A DNA stretch of 18,660 nt. It comes from Methanosarcinales archaeon. Its GTDB lineage: Archaea > Halobacteriota > Methanosarcinia > Methanotrichales > Methanotrichaceae. Positions 14,797 to 18,660 of this stretch are shown in pieces; within the stretch, counting starts at the first letter, position 1, and the number at the start of each line of letters is the position of its first letter. The notes beneath the pieces are model-generated. The model had not been told where the DNA came from. It was given only the letters and a program-made list of their open reading frames with translations, and did not search any database. The DNA lies in the NCBI GenBank assembly GCA_013415595.1, contig JAAEEW010000203.1:1-18660 (forward strand). The letters are read 5' to 3'. The position numbers were made by a program, and so were the translations under genes.

Positions 14797-15684
14797 TCAT
14801 GCGTTCACGTATCCCGGGGTGGGGCCTCCGGTCATCCCTGGCGGCACCCACACGAGGTTCGAGTACTTGAAGTACCACATGCCGTTGGAGGGCCGGAAGA
14901 CGCCTATGTCGTTGCTGTAGCCGTCGCCGTCGAAGTCGCCGGCCACCGGCAGGTCACCGCTGAGGGCCCAGGGGCTCTCCTGGCGGTCGGTGCTCCCGTT
15001 GGAGTCGTAATCAAAGTACCAGGTGCGGTTGGAGGCCCGGAACACCCCTACGTCGCCGCATTCCACGTCCCCGTTGAAGTCGCCGGCCACCGGCAGGTCC
15101 CCGTTGAAGGCCCAGGGTCCGGACCGCCGGTCGGTGCTGCCGTCGAAGTTGTAGTCGTAATACCAGATGCGGTTGGACGAGCGGAAGGCTCCCAGGTCGT
15201 CACGGTCCCCGTCCCTATCAAAGTCCCCGGCCACCACCAGGTCGCCCCTTATGGCCCAGGTGATGCCGGGGAAGGGCGCCGACCAGGCCATCACCCCGGT
15301 CGCAGGGTTGTAGTCGAACGAGCCGAAGTACCACCTTCTGGAGGTGCTGTTGAAGATGCCGATGTCGTTTACGTAGCCGTCACGGTCGAAGTCGCCGGCC
15401 ACAAAGGCTTCACCTCTCGCACCCGGGCCCATCCTGGTGCTGACATCGGTGTTTCCGCTGGCGTCGAAGTCGAAGAACCAGTTCCTCTGGTCGGGCCGGA
15501 AGAGGGCCAGGTCGTCCACTATCCCGTCCCGGTCGAAGTCCCCGGCCACCGGAACATCTCCTCGAAGTCCCCAGGGACCGCTGCTCCGGTCCGACTGGGC
15601 CAGGGCCGCCGTGGAGCCGGCCAAAATCAGTAAAAAAATAAGCCCGGCCTTGAAAATATGTCCTGATCTGCCACCATCGATCAT
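14797..15684 (-). CDS. Secreted FG-GAP/VCBS-like repeat protein
   Basis: A 295-residue exported protein: a signal peptide with hydrophobic core AGLIFLLILAGSTAALA is followed by five repeats of about 46-55 residues. Each repeat has the core GDxPVAGDFDxDGxxxDIGVFR then WYFDY; four retain a D-x-D-x-D/G-type loop suited to Ca2+ binding, while the fourth reads DFNGDVECGD and may be weaker. Such repeats build beta-propeller-like or adhesive surface domains. The last 20 residues are proline/glycine-rich and there is no membrane anchor. The ATG at 15684 is chosen because GGTGGGG lies a few bases before it and a TATA box at 15712-15723 predicts a leader of about eight bases; a GTG three codons upstream is the alternative. 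Its binding partner is unknown. Confidence 0.85.
   Translation of the reverse strand: MIDGGRSGHIFKAGLIFLLILAGSTAALAQSDRSSGPWGLRGDVPVAGDFDRDGIVDDLALFRPDQRNWFFDFDASGNTDVSTRMGPGARGEAFVAGDFDRDGYVNDIGIFNSTSRRWYFGSFDYNPATGVMAWSAPFPGITWAIRGDLVVAGDFDRDGDRDDLGAFRSSNRIWYYDYNFDGSTDRRSGPWAFNGDLPVAGDFNGDVECGDVGVFRASNRTWYFDYDSNGSTDRQESPWALSGDLPVAGDFDGDGYSNDIGVFRPSNGMWYFKYSNLVWVPPGMTGGPTPGYVNA
14938..15570. repeat. Internal DNA repeats encoding FG-GAP modules
   Basis: A GCCGGCCACCGGCAGGTC-type segment recurs at about 14938, 15080 and, diverged, near 15225, 15395 and 15540. The repeats code the GDLPVAGDF core. The near-identity of the last two modules at base level suggests recent duplication or gene conversion. 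Confidence 0.6.
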
Positions 15685-15711
15685 AATCCCCACCGCCTGC
15701 TCTCAATTTCT

Positions 15712-15723
15712 CTTTAATATATG
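15712..15723 (-). promoter_or_regulatory. TATA box of the FG-GAP gene
   Basis: The minus strand reads CATATATTAAAG about 30 bases before the ATG at 15684, consistent with a very short leader. Confidence 0.5.
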
Positions 15724-15770
15724 GGGTTCTATGTGTTATATAGCTTGCTCCGATCCGCAACATTTAGCAA

Positions 15771-15798
15771 TTATAAATTATAAAATCAACCTCTGGAG
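15771..15798 (+). promoter_or_regulatory. Promoter and ribosome-binding site upstream of nreA
   Basis: TTATAAATTATAAAAT (15771-15786) is a strong TATA-type box, followed by GGAGG at 15795-15799 and an ATG at 15804. That ATG is in a different frame from nreA and stops after 43 codons, so the regulatory signals do not match the open frame used downstream. Confidence 0.6.
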
Positions 15799-15907
15799 GC
15801 CTGATGCATCTACTTCTCCTTCGGATTCGATCTTTTCTTGCCGGCAAAGAAACACTTTCTCCCCGCCTGGCTCTTCTCTTTATCCCTGGTCAGCATCTTC
15901 CCTGGAG

Positions 15908-17110
15908 ATGCTCAAGGGCAAGGAGGCCTACCTGAAGAGGCTGACCACCGGCATGAACATTCGGTCGGCGGAGGTGGGACGGGAGCTGGAGGGAAGCACG
16001 CCTCCCTCGGTCTTCATCGGGAGCTGGAACTACCCCCGGGTCTACGCCGGTCCCATGATCGCTCCCCTGCACGGGGATACGGCCTTCATGGACACCCCGG
16101 AGTCCTGGATTCCGGGCCGCATGAGCCAGGAGGACATCATCATCTACCGCCTGAACCTGGTGCGGGGAAAGCGGGCGGTCAGGATAGACGACCTGGCCAA
16201 TCCCCTGGTGGAGAAGCTGCAGGAGATCTCCCTGGCCTCCGGCTCCATCGAGAGCCAGGCCCAGTTCGACGGCATTCCCCGGGGCATGTCCTTCAGCGAC
16301 CATCACACCCCCCACGGCCCCAGCGCCCTGATCGAGAGGTTTGACATCGGCAACGCCAGGTGGGACAGTGCTCTGGAGAAGGTGTACGGCGACGGCGACC
16401 TGCTGGCCGCAGATGCGCTGTGGGATCTGCACCGCCTGAAGGTCCCCTTCTCCCGCATCCAGAAGGCCTTCTCTGTGGGGGCCATAGGCACCGCCAGGAG
16501 GAGGCGCCTGGTCCCCACCCGCTGGTCCATCACCGCCTGTGACACCATAATCGGCAACCGGCTGCTAAAGGCGGTCAGGAACTGCGAGGTGCAGGAGGGC
16601 TTTCGGGTGCACGAGTTTAGCAGCCTTCACAACTACTACGCCGTGCTGCTCATGCCCACCGCCTGGCAGTACGAGTGGATGGAGGCCTTTTTGCACATCC
16701 TGGGCCGGGAGGAGCTGATATTCTCCGACCACGAGTTCAACGGGAAGAAGAGAGGCTACTCCCGGGTCGGCGGCTGCTACTACGCCTGCAAGATGGCGGT
16801 GCTGGAGGCACTGGCCCGGGAGCGGATGCAGGCCGGGGCCGTAATCCTGCGGGAGGCCTACCGGGGATACGTGCCCCTGGGAGTCTTCAACGTGCGGGAA
16901 AACGTGAGAAACGCCATGCTGCAGCCGGCAACGGAGTTTGACGACCTGAATGGAGCCCTCAGGTACCTCTCCACCAGGCTCAGCCTCCCGGTCTCCAGGT
17001 TCATAAAACAGGGGAACCTGCTCCCGGAGCTTCTCCGCTCGAGACAGACCACTCTGGCCAGCTTCTGCCATTTGAAGAAGCCTGCGTCGACCTCTCCACC
17101 GGCGGCCTGA
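15908..17110 (+). CDS. nreA: NreA-type archaeal DNA repair protein, N-terminus uncertain
   Basis: This 400-residue protein matches the archaeal Nre family, implicated in DNA damage repair together with PCNA. Family segments include EGSTPPSVFIGSWNYPRVYAG, DTPESW, ANPLVEKLQEISLA, the conserved LHNYYAVLLMPTAWQYEW and GGCYYACKMAVLEAL. Near the C-terminus Q380-TTLASFC resembles a PCNA-interacting peptide (QxxLxxFF-like). Nre proteins normally start with a four-cysteine zinc finger; none of the three frames between the ribosome-binding site and 15908 encodes one. The first in-frame ATG after the promoter is 15908, without a well-spaced SD, while the well-placed ATG (15804) is out of frame. Either the N-terminus is lost or a one-base frameshift separates it. 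The core looks intact, so a truncated protein could still be made. Confidence 0.85.
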   Translation: MLKGKEAYLKRLTTGMNIRSAEVGRELEGSTPPSVFIGSWNYPRVYAGPMIAPLHGDTAFMDTPESWIPGRMSQEDIIIYRLNLVRGKRAVRIDDLANPLVEKLQEISLASGSIESQAQFDGIPRGMSFSDHHTPHGPSALIERFDIGNARWDSALEKVYGDGDLLAADALWDLHRLKVPFSRIQKAFSVGAIGTARRRRLVPTRWSITACDTIIGNRLLKAVRNCEVQEGFRVHEFSSLHNYYAVLLMPTAWQYEWMEAFLHILGREELIFSDHEFNGKKRGYSRVGGCYYACKMAVLEALARERMQAGAVILREAYRGYVPLGVFNVRENVRNAMLQPATEFDDLNGALRYLSTRLSLPVSRFIKQGNLLPELLRSRQTTLASFCHLKKPASTSPPAA

Positions 17111-17202
17111 CCTCCACCACCACCCCCTGGAGCGGAAGGGCGCCCCCTTCTCTCGCCAGTTGTACCATAAGATCTAAGCCCCTTGAACTACAATTAATTT
17201 TG

Positions 17203-18063
17203 ATGATCTATTCGTCCCATCGGCCGGAAGGCCTGCCGGTGGTCCCTGCGGCGGAGATCAACAGCCGGATCCGGAGGGGCCAGGCGGTGGAGCAGGACGG
17301 CGTCAGGATAGAGGGCGATCTGGAGCTGGCCGGACCGGGCCTGGCTGATGGCGGCGGGGGCCTTTTGCAGGTGGCTTCTCCCCTGACCATCACCAACAGC
17401 CTGATCGAGGGCATGGTCTCCTTCAGCCAGGGGGCATTTGGCGGCCCGGTGGACTTCGACGGCACCGCATTTCAGGGGCCGGTGCGGTTCGTCAGCTCCC
17501 GGTTCGCCGGAGAAGCATCCTTCGCCGGGGCCAGGTTCGTGGGCGAGGCGGACTTTCAGGGATCGGCGTTCGACGGCCCGGCCCGCTTCCAGGAATCGCG
17601 GTTCCTGGGGCTGGCCTCCTTCGAGCAGTCCAGCTTCAACGGTCGCCTCTCCTTCTGGAAGGCCCGGTTCTGCCGGCTGGCCTCCTTCAGAGGTGCGCAG
17701 TTCTCGGGCTACGCTTCCTTCTGGGGGGCCAGGTTTGGCGGGCCGGCCTACTTCTATGATTCACTTTTCCAGGGGCAGGCCTCCTTCTGGGCCGCCCGGT
17801 TCGACGGTCCGGCGTGCTTTTACCAGTCCGGCTTTCAGGGGGACGTCCACTTCAACGAATCCCGGTTCGCCGGGGATGCGGACTTCCTGCGGGCCACCTT
17901 CAGAGGGGACGCCTCCTTCGGCCTGGCTCGGTTCGACGGCCGGGCCTACTTCGGCCGCTCACGGTTCAGCCGGGATGCGGACTTCACCGGCGCCTGGTTC
18001 GGGGGAGACGTGGACTTCAGAGAGTCCGAGCTCATCGCCAGCGGCCAGCAATGCCGCCTCTGA
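17203..18063 (+). CDS. Pentapeptide-repeat protein (Pentapeptide_3-like)
   Basis: A 286-residue protein whose first ~60 residues look like an unrelated capping domain (PVVPAAEINSRIRRGQAVEQ, with VRIEGDLELAG). The rest, about 65-275, is a run of pentapeptide repeats with a central Phe, such as GEASFAGARFVGEADFQGSA. These form a right-handed quadrilateral beta-helix. Trp, Tyr and Cys occupy some variable positions in the middle repeats. It lacks a signal peptide or membrane segment, so it is probably cytoplasmic. The function of such archaeal proteins is unknown; a few bacterial relatives mimic DNA and protect gyrase, but that does not carry over without evidence. A TTG one codon upstream is an alternative start; the ATG at 17203 is preferred. 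No strong SD or TATA box is visible. Confidence 0.85.
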   Translation: MIYSSHRPEGLPVVPAAEINSRIRRGQAVEQDGVRIEGDLELAGPGLADGGGGLLQVASPLTITNSLIEGMVSFSQGAFGGPVDFDGTAFQGPVRFVSSRFAGEASFAGARFVGEADFQGSAFDGPARFQESRFLGLASFEQSSFNGRLSFWKARFCRLASFRGAQFSGYASFWGARFGGPAYFYDSLFQGQASFWAARFDGPACFYQSGFQGDVHFNESRFAGDADFLRATFRGDASFGLARFDGRAYFGRSRFSRDADFTGAWFGGDVDFRESELIASGQQCRL

Positions 18064-18123
18064 CCCGGGTGAAGGTTACGCCAGCCGATTGACGGCATTT
18101 CGATGTCAGCCGATCATCTCAAT

Positions 18124-18134
18124 AAATTATATAT
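18124..18134 (+). promoter_or_regulatory. TATA box of the dodecin-like gene
   Basis: AAATTATATAT lies about 42 bases before the ATG at 18171. The predicted short leader includes GGAGGT at 18158-18163. Confidence 0.55.
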
Positions 18135-18170
18135 GTCATTCTAACGTCATTAATGTTGGAGGTTTTCTGG

Positions 18171-18395
18171 ATGGCTCGAAAGATGTATAAAATGCTGGAG
18201 CTGGTCGGGTCCTCTCCCCTGAGCTGGGAGGACGCCGTCACGAGAGTCATTGACCAGGCCTCAAAGTCTCTCACTCAGCTCAGGGTGGCCGAGGTCAGGG
18301 AGCTTGACGCCAGAATAGAGAACGGTCAGGTGACCGAGTACCGGGCGAAGGTGGTCCTCTCTTTCAAGTACGAGGTTGAGCCCGAGACTCTGTGA
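18171..18395 (+). CDS. Dodecin-like protein lacking flavin-contact residues
   Basis: A 74-residue protein with the dodecin pattern: MARKMYKMLELVGSSPLSWE, then EDAVTRVIDQASKSLTQLR, ELDARIENGQVTEYRAKVVL and a closing SFKYEVE. Dodecins are dodecameric spheres that store flavin between stacked Trp residues. The tryptophan of the conserved WFEV segment is here a valine (VAEV), and the Gln normally following EY in the next strand is Arg (EYR). Both flavin contacts are therefore absent; a scaffold or calcium-type dodecin is possible. GGAGGT lies seven bases before the ATG at 18171; an upstream TTG at 18153 adds six residues but is poorly placed. It is a stand-alone gene with its own promoter. Confidence 0.85.
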   Translation: MARKMYKMLELVGSSPLSWEDAVTRVIDQASKSLTQLRVAEVRELDARIENGQVTEYRAKVVLSFKYEVEPETL

Positions 18396-18660
18396 CGTGG
18401 GGTCAGGGTGGCGGCAGCAGGGCGGGGTCCAGCAGCGTCTTTTCAAGAATCCGTCTCATGGGCCGCTCATCTTCTGGAACTTCATCCCCGGGACGGCTGC
18501 CCGGCGATGCCCGGCGTCTGGGTGCCGGCAGCATCATACGTGTGTCACACTGGATGCTGCTTATGGGGGCACAATCGAATTAGTTAGTGATGTTGGCAGG
18601 GCACATGGCATCACATAATTAATATGATATGAGATACATGTACCCTGTGAGACCCAACAA
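18396..18660. other. Downstream region with no supportable gene
   Basis: These 265 bases to the window edge contain short open frames on both strands with no recognisable motifs. Near the end (18612-18632) is an AT-rich stretch CATAATTAATATGATATGAG, which may be the promoter of a gene beyond the window. Confidence 0.4.

Noticed and set aside
14761..15633. 290-codon plus-strand frame opposite the FG-GAP gene
   Set aside because: It repeats V-P-V-E-V-A-G-H motifs that are only the complement of the FG-GAP modules.
18376..18618. 80-codon plus-strand frame and a ~45-codon minus-strand frame near the window end
   Set aside because: Neither has an SD, TATA box or recognisable sequence, and the first overlaps the dodecin 3' end.

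Overview
The window looks like part of the chromosome of a GC-rich methanogenic archaeon, most likely close to Methanothrix (Methanosaeta) or another member of the Methanosarcinales; that placement is inference. Archaeal markers are a proteasome-activating nucleotidase (PAN), an archaeal-type S-adenosylmethionine synthetase, a DRG/Obg-type GTPase with a TGS domain, an NreA-type DNA repair protein and a DUF5611-like protein. Several genes have an AT-rich TATA box about 25-45 bases before the start codon, often giving a very short leader.

Layout. Positions 1-925 hold the tail of an unidentified gene, a 49-residue ORF (candidate antitoxin) and a GNAT acetyltransferase gene interrupted by one in-frame TAA. 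EngB (+) then runs tail to tail into an MscS-type channel (-) whose transmembrane part is duplicated in tandem. A promoter region separates the channel from a secreted beta-helix (NosD-like) protein (+). Two minus-strand genes follow: PAN, and upstream of it a DRG-like GTPase with unusual G1 and G3 motifs. A compact S-adenosylmethionine synthetase (+) and a DUF5611-like gene (-) face each other across a bidirectional terminator. The DUF5611-like gene and a P2-type cation ATPase (+) diverge from one AT-rich element.

Next come a lipoprotein that fuses a DOMON domain to a DUF2202 ferritin-like domain, a UPF0145/YbjQ-like protein, and a conserved hypothetical gene split by a one-base frameshift. 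A Rieske ferredoxin (-) and a secreted FG-GAP-like repeat protein (-) follow. The last part carries NreA (+), whose N-terminal zinc finger appears lost or frameshifted, a pentapeptide-repeat protein and a dodecin-like protein lacking both flavin-contact residues. Positions 18396-18660 hold no convincing gene.

Most genes look like single-gene or two-gene units, not one pathway. Housekeeping genes (engB, pan, drg-like GTPase, mat, nreA) alternate with envelope or exported proteins (MscS, beta-helix, P-ATPase, DOMON-DUF2202, FG-GAP). I see no CRISPR array, insertion sequence, tRNA or rRNA. The best candidates for something new are the DOMON-DUF2202 fusion, the non-canonical DRG-like GTPase, the non-canonical dodecin and the NreA N-terminus. 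Three loci look broken or mis-assembled (GNAT, conserved hypothetical, NreA start).
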